Below, in pieces: positions 7,903 to 17,601 of a DNA stretch of 64,000 nt (its first letter is position 1; each line of letters starts with the position of its first letter). The DNA is from CAVRRZ01 sp963723745 (GTDB lineage Bacteria; Actinomycetota; Actinomycetes; Mycobacteriales; Geodermatophilaceae): NCBI GenBank assembly GCA_963723745.1, contig CAVRRZ010000001.1, positions 124,001 to 188,000 of the forward strand, given 5' to 3'. Position numbers and translations under genes: made by a program. A model generated the notes under the pieces. The model was given only the letters and a program-made list of their open reading frames with translations, searched no databases and was not told the origin of the DNA.

Positions 7903-9150
7903 GTGCAGGCAGGCACGCTCATCATCGGCGCCAGCCAGGCCGGACTCCAACTGGCCGTCTCACTACGCGAGCTGGGAGACGACGCCCCGATCACCCTGAT
8001 CGGGGCCGAGGTGCACCCGCCCTACCAGCGGCCGCCGCTGTCCAAGGAGTACCTGACCGGTACCGCCGACGGCGATACGCTAGCGTTCCGCAGCCCCTCC
8101 TTCTACGTCGAGCAGGACATCGACCTCGTCTGCGGCGAGCGGGTCATCGAGCTCTCGCTGCGCCCGGACGGCTCCGACGGGGGCACCGCCGTCACCGCGA
8201 GCGGGCGGACGTTCGAGTTCGACCGGCTGGCGCTGACCACCGGCGCGAGCCCCCGGCGCCTCGCCGTCCCGGGCGCGGACCTCGACAACGTCTGCTACCT
8301 GCGCGACCTCGACGACGCCCGCCGGCTGCGCAGCTGCCTGGCGCAGGCCCAGCGCGTGGTCGTGGTCGGCGGCGGGTTCGTGGGCCTGGAGGCGGCCGCG
8401 GTCGCCCGTGCCCAGGGCAAGGACGTCACCGTCGTCGAGGCGGCCGACCGGCTGATCGCCCGGGCCGTCGCGCCGGTGGTCTCCGAGTTCTACAAGCAGG
8501 CCCACGAGCGGCGCGGCTCCACCGTGCTGCTGTCCACCGGGGTCACCGGGCTGACCGGGGCCGACGGCCGGGTCACCGGTGTCGTGCTCGCCGACGGCAC
8601 CGAGCTGCCGGCCGATCTGGTGATGGTCGGCGTCGGCGTCGTGCCCAACACCGAACTGGCCGAGCAGATCGGTCTCGAGGTCGACGGCGGCATCGTCGTC
8701 GACAAGTTCGCCCGCACCAGCCTGCCGGGCGTCGTGGCCGCCGGCGACTGCACCGTCCTGCCGCACCCGGTGACCGGTGAGGGCCTGGTGCGGCTGGAGT
8801 CGGTGAACAACGCGGTGACGCAGGCTGCGACAGCAGCGGCGACCCTGATGGGCAAGCTCGAGGTCGTGCCCAGCGTGCCGTGGTTCTGGTCCAACCAGGG
8901 CGACCTGCGGCTGCAGATCGCCGGCCTGGCGGCCGGCTTCGACGACTTCGTCGTCCGCGGGGAGCCGGAGGACGAGCGCTTCTCGGTGCTGTACTACCGC
9001 AACGGCCGGCTCCTGGCCGTCGACGCCGTCAACTCCCCCGGCGACTACATGGTCGTGCGCAAGGCCCTGACGCAGGGCTCGACGATCCCGGCCGAGGACG
9101 CGAAGGACTCCACCACCCCGCTCAAGAAGCTGCTGCTCGCCGCCGCCTGA
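7903..9150 (+). CDS. FAD-dependent ferredoxin reductase
   Basis: A 415-residue NAD(P)H:ferredoxin reductase of the rubredoxin/putidaredoxin reductase family. The FAD loop is near the N-terminus (GASQAG, about 9-14). The NAD(P) loop is 'VVVGGGFVGLEAA', and the second FAD motif 'LPGVVAAGDCT' follows. The GTG start at 7903 has an AGGGAGG ribosome site 5 bases upstream; an ATG 8 codons earlier has none. It most likely reduces the ferredoxin at 7402-7725 to drive the Rieske oxygenase. It is divergent from that operon and probably shares its regulation through the palindromes between them. Confidence 0.88.
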   Translation: MQAGTLIIGASQAGLQLAVSLRELGDDAPITLIGAEVHPPYQRPPLSKEYLTGTADGDTLAFRSPSFYVEQDIDLVCGERVIELSLRPDGSDGGTAVTASGRTFEFDRLALTTGASPRRLAVPGADLDNVCYLRDLDDARRLRSCLAQAQRVVVVGGGFVGLEAAAVARAQGKDVTVVEAADRLIARAVAPVVSEFYKQAHERRGSTVLLSTGVTGLTGADGRVTGVVLADGTELPADLVMVGVGVVPNTELAEQIGLEVDGGIVVDKFARTSLPGVVAAGDCTVLPHPVTGEGLVRLESVNNAVTQAATAAATLMGKLEVVPSVPWFWSNQGDLRLQIAGLAAGFDDFVVRGEPEDERFSVLYYRNGRLLAVDAVNSPGDYMVVRKALTQGSTIPAEDAKDSTTPLKKLLLAAA

Positions 9151-9185
9151 CCCCCGGGCGCGCCGCCCGTCGGCGCACCCGGGGG
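9151..9185. terminator. bidirectional hairpin between convergent genes
   Basis: Arms 9151-9165 and 9171-9185 (CCCCCGGGCGCGCCG and its near-complement, one mismatch) enclose a 5-base loop between the reductase stop (9150) and the convergent amidohydrolase stop (9193). Confidence 0.7.
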
Positions 9186-9192
9186 CGTCGGC

Positions 9193-10068
9193 TCATCCGT
9201 CGACGCGGGACTCCAGGCCGAAGAGCTTGACGGCGTTGTCGAGCATGATCTTCTGCCGGACCTCGGGCTTGAGCGGCAGCTCCTCGAAGTCCTTCAGCCA
9301 CCGGTCCAGTGGCAGCGAGGGCGCGTCGGACCCGAACAGGGCCTTGTGCGGGATCATCGAGTTGACCTGCTGGACGACCTCGGGCGGGAAGTACTTGGGC
9401 GCCCAGCCCGACAGGTCGATGTAGAAGTTCGGCTTGTGCCGGGCGACCGCGAGGCTCTCGGCGGTCCACGGCCACGACGGGTGCGCACAGATGATCTTCA
9501 GGTCGGGGAAGTCGGCCGCGATGTCGTCGAGCAGCATCGGCTGGCAGTACTTCAGCTTCACCCCGCCGCCACCGGGCGAGCCGGAGCCGGCCGCGGCGTA
9601 CCCGCTGTGGAACAGCACGACCATGCCCTGCCGCTCGGCCTCCTCCCACAGCGGGTAGAAGCGCCGGTCGTTCGGGTAGAAGTGCTGCCGGGCCGGGTTG
9701 AGCTCGCCGATCCCGACCAGCCCCATCTCCTTCATCCGCACGATCTCCCGGCGGGCGAGCTCGCCCTGCCACGGGTCGATGGCGCCCATGCCGAGGAAGG
9801 TGTCGGGGAAGCGCTGCACCGTCTCGGCGATGAAGTCGTTCGGGATCGGCGTGCGGCCGGTGATCGTCACGTCCGTGCCGTTGACGAGGACCGCCATCAT
9901 GTTCCGGCTGCGGTACTGCTCGGCCTGCTCCTCGACCGAGGTGTGCTTCACCTCCCGCTTGAAGTAGCGGGCCATCTGCTCGAACTTCGCCTGCGCCTCG
10001 GGGCCTTGCAGGGCGCGCGCCCGCTCGTCGTGGACGTGCACGTGCACGTCGATACCGGTCAGGCTCAT
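9193..10068 (-). CDS. amidohydrolase-2 family hydrolase/decarboxylase
   Basis: A 291-residue TIM-barrel metal enzyme of the amidohydrolase-2 family. The N-terminal metal motif is 'IDVHVHVHD', later metal ligands are in 'VLFHSGY' and 'ICAHPSW', and the final Asp is in 'LFGSDAP'. This group includes aminocarboxymuconate-semialdehyde decarboxylase, gamma-resorcylate decarboxylase and pyrone-dicarboxylate hydrolase (LigI). In a LigAB context it could be the missing lactonase or a decarboxylase. Its ATG overlaps the end of the upstream MFS gene (ATGA). It is the last gene of the long minus-strand operon and ends at a hairpin. Confidence 0.8.
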   Translation of the reverse strand: MSLTGIDVHVHVHDERARALQGPEAQAKFEQMARYFKREVKHTSVEEQAEQYRSRNMMAVLVNGTDVTITGRTPIPNDFIAETVQRFPDTFLGMGAIDPWQGELARREIVRMKEMGLVGIGELNPARQHFYPNDRRFYPLWEEAERQGMVVLFHSGYAAAGSGSPGGGGVKLKYCQPMLLDDIAADFPDLKIICAHPSWPWTAESLAVARHKPNFYIDLSGWAPKYFPPEVVQQVNSMIPHKALFGSDAPSLPLDRWLKDFEELPLKPEVRQKIMLDNAVKLFGLESRVDG

Positions 10069-11339
10069 CGGGAGTCCTCTCGTCGGGTCGGGGAATCGGG
10101 TTGGGTCGGTCGGGCGGCGGTCGAGCGGAGTGCCGCGAGATCGCGTCGGCTCCACAGCGCCAGCAGCAGGAGGGCGCCACCGGACACCGGGAAGGCGGTC
10201 GCCATGCCCGCGGCGGCGGCGATCGAGCCGAACGCGAGGGGCTGCACGACCTGGGCCAGCCGGCTCGACGCCGCCCGCAGGCCCATGACCAGGCCGCGGT
10301 TGGAGCGCTCGCTGTGCTCGCTGAGCAGCTGCATCCCGACCGGCGGGTTGGAACCGTACCCGGCACCGGTGACCACGGCGAACACCACCAGCAGCGCGGG
10401 ATGGACCAGCCAGGGCGTCAGGCTGATGCCGATGACGCCGACGACGGTGCCGGCGACCATGACGGTGCCCGCCCCGAAGCGCCGGATGAGCGCGGGCAGC
10501 AGCGGCCGGATCGCCAGCGACGCGACGCCCATGATCGACAGCATCACGCCGATCAGCGTCACCGGGATGTCGCGCTCCTGCAGCGCCAGCGGGTAGAAGG
10601 TGCTCTTGATCGAGATGACGTACATGACGATGAAGCTCGACAGCAGCACGCTGCGGATGGCCGGCTGCCGGCCGGTCTGCCAGGCGTCCCGGCCGAGCCT
10701 GCCGCCCTTGGTGCTCAGCCCGGCGGGCATGGTGGGCGCGAACAGGATCGCCACCAGCATCGCCGCCGCCAGCCCGCCGTAGAGAAAGGCGAGCGTCGAG
10801 AAGCCGAACTGGTCGTAGACCACACCGCCGACGGTCGGCCCGACGGCGATGCCCAGCCCCCACATGAACGAGAACAGCGACAGGTGCTTGGCCAGTTCGT
10901 CGCCGCGTCCGGCGCCGGTGGCCAGCGTCTGGACGGCCAGCCACACGCCGAGCTCGACCACACCGTTGACCATCTGCAGCACGAACAGCGCCAGGACCGT
11001 CTCGGCGAACGCGTAGGCGACACCGAGGGCGGCCATCGCGGCCAGGGACACGGAGAGCACCCGGTGCGTGCCCAGCCGGTCGATGGCGCGACCGCCCGGG
11101 ATCGCGAGGAACAGCGCGAAGAAGGCGTAGGCCGCCGCCACCAGCCCGACCTCCTGCGCGGAGGCGCCCAGGGCGTCGAGGCGGACGACGACGAAGGGGC
11201 GCAGCGAGTGGGAGGCGATCCAGTAGAGGAGCGCGACGAGGGAGACCAGGGCCCAGCGGCTGAACAGCACACCACGCCACCGGACGACGGGGCCGGGTGG
11301 CTCAGCCGTCTCCGCCCGCTCGCGCTCCCCGGCGCTCAC
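10065..11339 (-). CDS. MFS transporter
   Basis: A 424-residue protein with about 12 membrane helices. The loop after helix 2 'PGGRAIDRLGTHR' matches the MFS motif A. The GTG start at 11339 overlaps the stop of the NMT1-like gene (GTGA), and the stop overlaps the amidohydrolase start, so it is tightly placed in the operon. It may import an aromatic acid or export a dead-end product. Substrate unknown. Confidence 0.8.
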   Translation of the reverse strand: MSAGERERAETAEPPGPVVRWRGVLFSRWALVSLVALLYWIASHSLRPFVVVRLDALGASAQEVGLVAAAYAFFALFLAIPGGRAIDRLGTHRVLSVSLAAMAALGVAYAFAETVLALFVLQMVNGVVELGVWLAVQTLATGAGRGDELAKHLSLFSFMWGLGIAVGPTVGGVVYDQFGFSTLAFLYGGLAAAMLVAILFAPTMPAGLSTKGGRLGRDAWQTGRQPAIRSVLLSSFIVMYVISIKSTFYPLALQERDIPVTLIGVMLSIMGVASLAIRPLLPALIRRFGAGTVMVAGTVVGVIGISLTPWLVHPALLVVFAVVTGAGYGSNPPVGMQLLSEHSERSNRGLVMGLRAASSRLAQVVQPLAFGSIAAAAGMATAFPVSGGALLLLALWSRRDLAALRSTAARPTQPDSPTRREDSR

Positions 11340-12238
11340 CCCGCATCGCGACCCACGACCGCGAACGCCCGCCGCATCGCCTCGGGGTTGAAGTAGTCGG
11401 CCGGGAGCGAGCCGGCGTAGCGGGCCCGCAGCTTCGCGGTCTCGGCCAGGCTGGCCTGCGCGTCCTCGATGCAGCCGACGACGGCGGTCCGGCTCTCCGT
11501 CTCGATCGCGAGGATGCGGGCGGCGCGCTCCTCGGGCACGCCGCGGGCCGCCGCGATCACCCCCACCACCTCGTCGTGGTTCGCCGGGTCCAGCGCCCAC
11601 GCGGTCGCCCTCAGCAGTGCCCGCGTGTAGCCCTGCAGGGTGTCGGCGTTCGCCTCCGCCCACGCGGTGGTCGTGGCGGCGGTGACCCCCGGGTGCCCGC
11701 CGAAGTCGTGCCTTGTGTCCGCCAGGATCCGGAACCCCTCGTCGATCGCCGTCGCCTCGTGGTGGTGGCTGAGCAGGCCCGCCGCCACCTCGCCGCGCTG
11801 CAGCGCCTGCAGCCGGTAGCCGGTGGCGCCGACCGGCACGACCTCGTAGTTCCCCTGCTCCAGGCCGTGCAGCCGGAGCAGTTCGTAGAGGACGAAGGCG
11901 TAGCCGGAGTCGGGCGCATCGACCGCGACGGGCCGGCCACGCAGGTCGGCCCAGTCGGCGATGTCCGGAGCGGCGATCAGCTTCTGCGCGATCCCGGTGT
12001 CGAGCACCAGGAAGATGACCAGCCCGGGATGGCCGAACGCCCGGAACTTCATGACGTTGTCGGCGTTGGTGTGGACCAGGTCCCAGCGGCCGGCGAGCAG
12101 CCCCTCCATCTGCGGTCTCGAGCCCTCGGCGATGTCGACCTCGAGCGCGAGGCCCTCCTCCTCCAGGTAGCCACGGTGCTGGGCCGCCAGCAGCGCGCTG
12201 CCCTGCGAGAACGTGTTGAGCCTGAGCACGCGCGTCAT
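11336..12238 (-). CDS. NMT1/THI5-like periplasmic-binding-fold protein without signal peptide
   Basis: A 300-residue protein with the type-2 periplasmic-binding fold typical of NMT1/THI5-like proteins ('FSQGSALLAAQHRGYLEEEG' at about residues 10-29). It starts directly with the first beta strand and has no signal peptide or lipobox, so it is likely cytoplasmic. That argues against an ABC-transport role and for an enzyme or ligand sensor, like the 4,5-dihydroxyphthalate decarboxylases of the same fold elsewhere in the window. It overlaps both neighbours by four bases. Confidence 0.65.
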   Translation of the reverse strand: MTRVLRLNTFSQGSALLAAQHRGYLEEEGLALEVDIAEGSRPQMEGLLAGRWDLVHTNADNVMKFRAFGHPGLVIFLVLDTGIAQKLIAAPDIADWADLRGRPVAVDAPDSGYAFVLYELLRLHGLEQGNYEVVPVGATGYRLQALQRGEVAAGLLSHHHEATAIDEGFRILADTRHDFGGHPGVTAATTTAWAEANADTLQGYTRALLRATAWALDPANHDEVVGVIAAARGVPEERAARILAIETESRTAVVGCIEDAQASLAETAKLRARYAGSLPADYFNPEAMRRAFAVVGRDAG

Positions 12239-13293
12239 GCCGTCTCCTCCGTACGTGCCCGCGGGTCCAGCACGATCTTGCCGAGCAGCCCGCCCTTCTC
12301 CGCGAGGCGGTGCGCCTCGGCGGCGGCGTCCAGGGGCATCACCCGGTCGACGACGGCGTGCAGCCGGCCCGCCGCGGCCGCGTCGAGGGCGGTGGTGACG
12401 TCCCGGCGGCTCGCGCCCGCGCCGCCGATGATCCGCAGCCGCCGTCCGTAGAGCCGGCGGACGTCGAGCTCGACCTTCCCGCCCCCGTGCGCGCCGGCCG
12501 TGACCAGCCGGCCCCCGTGCGCGAGCGAGGCGAACGCCTGGGGCCAGGTCTCGGGATCGCTGATGTTCTCGAACACGACCTGCACCCCCCGGCCCTCGGT
12601 GATCCGCAGGACCTCCTCGGTCAGGTCGTGCGTGCGGTAGTTGACGCCGTGGTCGGCGCCGTTGGCCAGCGCCACCTCGACGCGCGAGTCGGCCCCGGCG
12701 CCCGCGATGACCGTGGCCCCCAGCAGCTTGGCCACCTGGACGCCTGCGGCACCCAGGCCGCCCGTCGCGCCCATCACCAGCACCCACTCGCCGGCCTGCA
12801 CGTCGGCGAGGTTGCGCAGCAGGTTGAACGCCGTGGGTGCGTGCCGCAGGATCACCGCCGCGTCGACGAAGTCGACTCCGTCGGGCACCCGGACGACGTT
12901 CTTCGCCGGGGCCGACACGTGCTCGGCGTACCCGCCCCAGCGGTGCACCCCGATGTGCCGCGAGTTGGGGCACTGCTCCTCCCGGCCGCTGGCGCAGAAG
13001 TCGCACCGTCCGCACCGGATGTGCGGGATGACGGCCACCCGGTCGCCGACGGCCACCGCGTCGACGTCGTCGGCCACCGCCACCACCACCCCGGCCGGGT
13101 CGACCCCGAGAACGTGCGGCAGCGTCGTCCCCCGCACGGTGCCGTCGGCGCGCACCTTGAGGTCCAGCGACTGGTTGACCGTCACGGCGTGCACCTCGAC
13201 GACGACCTCGCCGGGCGCCGGCTCCGGGTCGGGCACCTCCTCGACCTGCAGGACCTCCGGTCCGCCGAACTCGTGCAGGACCACCGCCCTCAT
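12235..13293 (-). CDS. quinone-oxidoreductase-like medium-chain dehydrogenase/reductase
   Basis: A 352-residue MDR protein. The NADP loop is 'GATGGLGAAGVQ'. The four-Cys structural-zinc lobe is present ('CGRCDFCASGREEQC'), but the N-terminal catalytic-zinc Cys is replaced ('VTVNQSLDLK'), as in quinone oxidoreductases and enoyl reductases. It may reduce an enone or enoyl-CoA intermediate. Its ATG overlaps the end of the ABC ATPase gene (ATGA) and its stop overlaps the next start. Confidence 0.8.
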   Translation of the reverse strand: MRAVVLHEFGGPEVLQVEEVPDPEPAPGEVVVEVHAVTVNQSLDLKVRADGTVRGTTLPHVLGVDPAGVVVAVADDVDAVAVGDRVAVIPHIRCGRCDFCASGREEQCPNSRHIGVHRWGGYAEHVSAPAKNVVRVPDGVDFVDAAVILRHAPTAFNLLRNLADVQAGEWVLVMGATGGLGAAGVQVAKLLGATVIAGAGADSRVEVALANGADHGVNYRTHDLTEEVLRITEGRGVQVVFENISDPETWPQAFASLAHGGRLVTAGAHGGGKVELDVRRLYGRRLRIIGGAGASRRDVTTALDAAAAGRLHAVVDRVMPLDAAAEAHRLAEKGGLLGKIVLDPRARTEETA

Positions 13294-14432
13294 CAGGCGC
13301 TCTTCTCGGCGTCCGCGTCGTCCTCGGTGTCGTCGGTGCCGGTGATCGGGCCGCGATCGTCCTCCGGCAGCAGGTAGAGCGCCTCCGGCGGGACCTTCAC
13401 GTACACGTTCTGACCCTCCGTCGGGCGCTCCCGGCGGGCCACGTGGGTGCGCAGCCGCTGTCCGTTGACCTCGACCTCGCACTCGAAGTAGCTGCCCAGG
13501 TAGATGCTCGTGACGACGCGGCCCGGCCAGACGTTGGGCGCTCCGGCCTCCTCGGGCGAGGTGAAGTGCAGGTCCTCCAGACGGATCAGCACGCTGCACG
13601 TCGCCGGCGGGGCGCCCTCCTGCTCGATCGAGATCGGGCCCAGCTGGGACTCGCCGATCCAGCGCCCGTCGACGGCCCGCATCCTCGACAGCTCCACGAC
13701 GTTGGCCATGCCGATGAACTCGGCCACGGCGCGCGACGCCGGCCGCGAGTAGATCCGCTCCGGCTCGCCGAAGTCGACGATGTTCCCCTGGGACATGACC
13801 GCGACGAAGTCGGAGATCGCCAGCGCCTCGGACTGGTCGTGGGTCACGTACAGCGTGGTGATGCCCAGCCGCTGCTGCAGCTCCCGGATCTCCTTGCGCA
13901 TCTGGTCGCGGAGCTTGGCGTCGAGGTTGGACAGCGGCTCGTCGAGCAGCAGCACCTCCGGCTGCGCGACGAGCGCGCGGGCCAGTGCGACGCGTTGCTG
14001 CTGCCCACCGGAGAGGTTCGGCGCCCGACGGCCCGCCAGGTGGTCGAGGCCGACGAGCTCGAGCGAGCTCATGGTGCGCTGCTTGATGGTGGCCCGGTCG
14101 GCGTTGCCCTTGAGCGGGTAGGCGACGTTGTCGAAGACGGTCATGTGCGGCCAGATCGCGTAGCTCTGGAACACCATGCCGACGTGCCGCTGGTTGGGCC
14201 GCAGGTTGATCCGCTGGGCGGCGTCGTAGACGACCCGCTCCCCGACCTGGATGGAGCCGCCGTCGGGCTTCTCCAACCCGGCGATCGAGCGCATGGTGGT
14301 CGTCTTGCCGCAGCCCGAGGGCCCGAGCAGGGTCAGCACGGAGCCGGTGGGGACGGCGAAGTTGATCTCGTCGACGGCGCGGACGCTGCCGCCGGCGAAG
14401 GTCTTGAGCAGGTCGGTCACAGCGATGGACAT
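13293..14432 (-). CDS. ABC transporter ATP-binding protein (Fe3+/polyamine/aromatic-acid type)
   Basis: A 379-residue ATPase of the FbpC/PotA type. Walker A 'GPSGCGKTT', signature 'LSGGQQQRVALARAL', Walker B 'VLLLDEPLSNLD' and the H-loop 'YVTHDQSEAL' are intact. The C-terminal 130 residues form a TOBE/OB regulatory domain. It energises the permease at 14484 and the lipoprotein at 16402. The surrounding operon suggests import of the aromatic substrate instead of iron. Inference rests on context only. Confidence 0.85.
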   Translation of the reverse strand: MSIAVTDLLKTFAGGSVRAVDEINFAVPTGSVLTLLGPSGCGKTTTMRSIAGLEKPDGGSIQVGERVVYDAAQRINLRPNQRHVGMVFQSYAIWPHMTVFDNVAYPLKGNADRATIKQRTMSSLELVGLDHLAGRRAPNLSGGQQQRVALARALVAQPEVLLLDEPLSNLDAKLRDQMRKEIRELQQRLGITTLYVTHDQSEALAISDFVAVMSQGNIVDFGEPERIYSRPASRAVAEFIGMANVVELSRMRAVDGRWIGESQLGPISIEQEGAPPATCSVLIRLEDLHFTSPEEAGAPNVWPGRVVTSIYLGSYFECEVEVNGQRLRTHVARRERPTEGQNVYVKVPPEALYLLPEDDRGPITGTDDTEDDADAEKSA

Positions 14433-14483
14433 GTCGTGCGCTCCTGAACGGGGAGAAGGGGCGGGACTCGGGGCGGGAGGTGC

Positions 14484-16286
14484 CTACTCCTCCTTGACGC
14501 CGTACCGGTTGCTGATGACGCGGGCGATGATCGAGAAGACCGTCAGCGCGAGGACGACGAGGATGCCGAACGCCGAGAGCAGGCCGTAGCTGCCGTTCTC
14601 CCAGATGTCGAAGATCGCGACACCGATCGGCTCGTTGCCGTAGGAGTAGACGAGCAGCGAGGCCGACAGCTCCCGGTAGGCGTGCACCAGCACGAAGATG
14701 AACGCCGCCAGCATGCCCGGCCGCAGCAGCGGCATCGTGATCGTGCGGAACGACCGCCACCAGCTGGCACCGGCCACCTCGGCCGCCTCGGTCAGCTCGT
14801 TGTTCAGCTGGGTCATCGACGCCGACATGATCCGCAGCGCCACCGCCGTGAAGCGGGCGATGTAGAGCAGGAAGAGGATCCAGATCGTGCCGTAGACCGG
14901 GATCGGCACCGACAGGTAGAGCCACAGGAAGGCCACGCCCATCGCCACCGCGGGGATCGCGATCGGCGCGAAGGACAGGTGGTCGAGCCACTTGCGGCCC
15001 TTGATGTTCGTCTTGACGGTGATCCAGGCGACGATCGTCATGAGCAGGACGACCACGGCCGCCGAGCCGATGCCGAGGATCGTCGAGTTGACGAACGCCC
15101 GCTGCACCAGGTCGCTGTCGATGACCGCCCGATAGTTGTCCAGGGACAGCATCGAGAAGCCCTCGGGCGTGATCGGCTGGAAGCCCCGGTAGGGCGGGTA
15201 GAAGCTGGCCCAGATCAGGATGATCATCGGCAGCCCGAGGGAGAAGACGATGATGAGCATCGCGCCGGCGAGGGTCGCCCACTTGACGCCCCCGAGGTCG
15301 GTCCGTCGGGGCCGGAACGCCTTGCCGGTGACGACCGCGAAGGCGTCGGCGTGTCGGGTGGCCCGGTTGTAGAACACCAGGAGGCAGGAACAGAACGCCA
15401 GGATCAGGGTGGCGTAGACCGCCGCGACGCCGAAGTCCGTCGGTGTCGTCGAGCTCTGCCGCCAGATCTCCACCACGAAGGTGAACCGCCGAGCCGGCAG
15501 ACCGATCAGCGCCGGCACCTCGAAGGTCTCGATGCCGCGGATGAACAGCAGGATCAGCGTGGCGAGGATCGCCGGCAGGATCAGCGGCAGGGTGATCCTG
15601 CGGGTGGTGGTCATCAGGCCCTTGCCCGAGACCAGCGAGGCCTCCTCCAGGGAGGGGTCCATGGACCGCAACGCGGCGCTCATCAGCAGGAAGACCAGCG
15701 GCAGGATGTCCATCGCCTCGACCCAGATCATCCCGGGCATCGAGTAGATGTTCAGCGGCGGTTCGTCGAACCCGAACAGCCCTTGCAGCCAGACGTTGAG
15801 CGAGCCGATGCGGGGGCTGGCCAGGAAGATCCACGAGATCGTGGTGAGCACGCCGGGCAGGATCAGCCGCAGCACCATCATCAAGGTGATGAACCCGCGC
15901 AGCGGGGTGTTGGTGCGCTCCACCACCCAGGCCAGGTAGGTGCCCATCACGAACGCGACGACGGTCGTTCCCCCGGCGAACAGGAAGGTGTCCCAGAGGG
16001 TGCCGGTCAGCCGCGAGCCCTCGAAGGCGCGCTGGAAGTTGTCCGTCGTCAGTGACGAGAAGGAGAAGAACTCGTCGGCGCCCGGTCGGGCACCGCTGAC
16101 CGTCGCCCAGAGCAGGATGCCCAGCGGGATGGCGATCTCCCAGATCAGGATCGCCGCGACCGCGAGGAAGATGTAGGTCTTCGGATCCTTCGGCACGAAC
16201 CGGCTGCGCCGCTGCGCCGGACGCGGAGGCTCGACGGGCGACCGCGCGGCGGCGAGCTGTTCAGGGCTGTCGATCTGGGTCGTCAC
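14484..16286 (-). CDS. ABC transporter permease, two fused permease domains
   Basis: A roughly 600-residue membrane protein with about 12 helices and two copies of the binding-protein-dependent permease domain, as in FbpB. EAA-type loops appear as 'EEASLVSGKG' in the first half and 'TEAAEVAGAS' in the second. The GTG at 16286 has an AAGGTGG ribosome site; an ATG 9 codons upstream (16313) is the alternative. It works with the ATPase at 13293 and the lipoprotein at 16402. An intercistronic hairpin separates it from the lipoprotein gene. Confidence 0.82.
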   Translation of the reverse strand: MTTQIDSPEQLAAARSPVEPPRPAQRRSRFVPKDPKTYIFLAVAAILIWEIAIPLGILLWATVSGARPGADEFFSFSSLTTDNFQRAFEGSRLTGTLWDTFLFAGGTTVVAFVMGTYLAWVVERTNTPLRGFITLMMVLRLILPGVLTTISWIFLASPRIGSLNVWLQGLFGFDEPPLNIYSMPGMIWVEAMDILPLVFLLMSAALRSMDPSLEEASLVSGKGLMTTTRRITLPLILPAILATLILLFIRGIETFEVPALIGLPARRFTFVVEIWRQSSTTPTDFGVAAVYATLILAFCSCLLVFYNRATRHADAFAVVTGKAFRPRRTDLGGVKWATLAGAMLIIVFSLGLPMIILIWASFYPPYRGFQPITPEGFSMLSLDNYRAVIDSDLVQRAFVNSTILGIGSAAVVVLLMTIVAWITVKTNIKGRKWLDHLSFAPIAIPAVAMGVAFLWLYLSVPIPVYGTIWILFLLYIARFTAVALRIMSASMTQLNNELTEAAEVAGASWWRSFRTITMPLLRPGMLAAFIFVLVHAYRELSASLLVYSYGNEPIGVAIFDIWENGSYGLLSAFGILVVLALTVFSIIARVISNRYGVKEE

Positions 16287-16340
16287 GCTGCCACCTTCAA
16301 AGACCTCGGGCATGGATCATGAGACGAGCGGGGCGGTGCG

Positions 16341-16371
16341 GTGTGGCGCCGGCGCTGTGCCGGCGCCACAC
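16341..16371 (-). terminator. intercistronic hairpin between binding-protein and permease genes
   Basis: Arms of 13 bases (GTGTGGCGCCGGC, 16341-16353, and its complement 16359-16371) around GCTGT follow the lipoprotein stop at 16402. Such hairpins often keep binding-protein mRNA more abundant than that of the permease, as in malE-malF. Confidence 0.65.
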
Positions 16372-16401
16372 CGTCCCGGATGTGCGCGGTGAGGGGCCGA
16401 C

Positions 16402-17526
16402 CTACGGTGCCGGGACCTGTCCGCCGAGGAAGATGTCCACGAAGATCTGGAAGCCCTCGTCGAAGTCGGCCTCCTCCGGCCCCAGGACCGTCGTCTCGAC
16501 GTCCTGGAAGTACTCCGCGTAGGGCGCCTCCGTGGTGGCCAGGGTTCCGGCCTTGTTCTGGTCCAGGAACACCTGCTGACCCTCGGACGTCAGGAAGAAC
16601 TCGAGCAGCAGCCGGGCGGCGTTCGGGTGCGGTGCACCCTCGAACGCACTGGCCATGTCGAGGACGACGGTCAGCGGCTCGGGGCCGCCCCGCTGGGCCC
16701 TGATGGGAGCACCCTGCTTCTCGAACTCGAACAGCCGGTGGCCGTAGCCGTCGAGCATGACCGGGAACTCACCGGAGGCGAGCAGTTCGGTCCGGTTCGT
16801 CGAGCCGCGGACCAACCGCGGCTCGTTGGCCGCGAGGCACTCGAGCACCTCGATCGCCTCGTCCTGGCCCATCCCGGCGATCATCCCGGTGACCCATTCG
16901 CCGGCTTCCTGGTCCAAGGCGAACCGGCCGCGCCACTCCTCCTCGCAGTAGCCCTCCCACTCGGTCGGCAGGTCACCTTCCTCGACCTGGTCGACGTTGT
17001 AGGCCGGGTGGTAGGAGAGGTAGCCGGTGGCGATGTAGGGACCGTCCATCTTGAACTCGTCGAGCACGTCCTCCTCGTTCACCGGCCGGTAGTCCGCGAG
17101 CGCACCGATCGCGTCGAGCTGCGCCTGGTCGGCGGCCGAACCGCCGTACACATCGCCCCTGACGTTGCCGGACTGGCCCTCGAGCAGCGCCCGCTCGAGG
17201 ATGGTGCCGCTCGTCGCACTGACCGGCTCGAACTCGATGTCCGGGTAGGCGGCCTCCCACGCGCTGATGATGGCGTTGAGCTCGTCGTCGCCGGCCGACT
17301 GGTAATAGGCGACCGTGCCTTCCTCGATCGCCGCCTCCTCGAGCCGCGCGAGGTAGTCCTCGCGGCTCTCGCCGTCCATCTGGACGACGATGCCGTTCTC
17401 CGTGCCCTCGCCGGTGGCGGCACCGCCACCACCGCCCGAGTCGTCGTCCCCGCCGCCTCCGCAGGCGACGAGCAGGACGCTCGCCATCGCCAGCGCCGGT
17501 AGCGCGATCAGCTTCCGTGTTCTCAT
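16402..17526 (-). CDS. ABC transporter substrate-binding lipoprotein
   Basis: A 374-residue extracellular binding protein. A lipoprotein signal (positively charged start, hydrophobic core, 'LLVAC' lipobox ending at Cys22) is followed by a Gly/Ser/Asp linker and a type-2 binding fold of the FbpA/SBP_bac_8 group. It supplies the importer encoded at 13293-16286. It differs clearly from the three paralogues at 49.6-57.5 kb, so it probably binds another compound. The ligand cannot be read; an aromatic carboxylate is suggested by context. Confidence 0.82.
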   Translation of the reverse strand: MRTRKLIALPALAMASVLLVACGGGGDDDSGGGGGAATGEGTENGIVVQMDGESREDYLARLEEAAIEEGTVAYYQSAGDDELNAIISAWEAAYPDIEFEPVSATSGTILERALLEGQSGNVRGDVYGGSAADQAQLDAIGALADYRPVNEEDVLDEFKMDGPYIATGYLSYHPAYNVDQVEEGDLPTEWEGYCEEEWRGRFALDQEAGEWVTGMIAGMGQDEAIEVLECLAANEPRLVRGSTNRTELLASGEFPVMLDGYGHRLFEFEKQGAPIRAQRGGPEPLTVVLDMASAFEGAPHPNAARLLLEFFLTSEGQQVFLDQNKAGTLATTEAPYAEYFQDVETTVLGPEEADFDEGFQIFVDIFLGGQVPAP

Positions 17527-17601
17527 CTGGTGGCCCTCCAGCCGTGTCGTGGAACCTCATGCGCACCCGTGTCCCGTGCGCCCCTTGCACGCGTCGCCGC
17601 G

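Noticed and set aside
13293..17526. Iron(III) transport operon
   Set aside because: The ATPase and permease are of the type named after Fe3+ carriers, but the same group imports polyamines, phosphonates and aromatic acids. No siderophore or iron-regulator features are nearby, so the iron label was not used.
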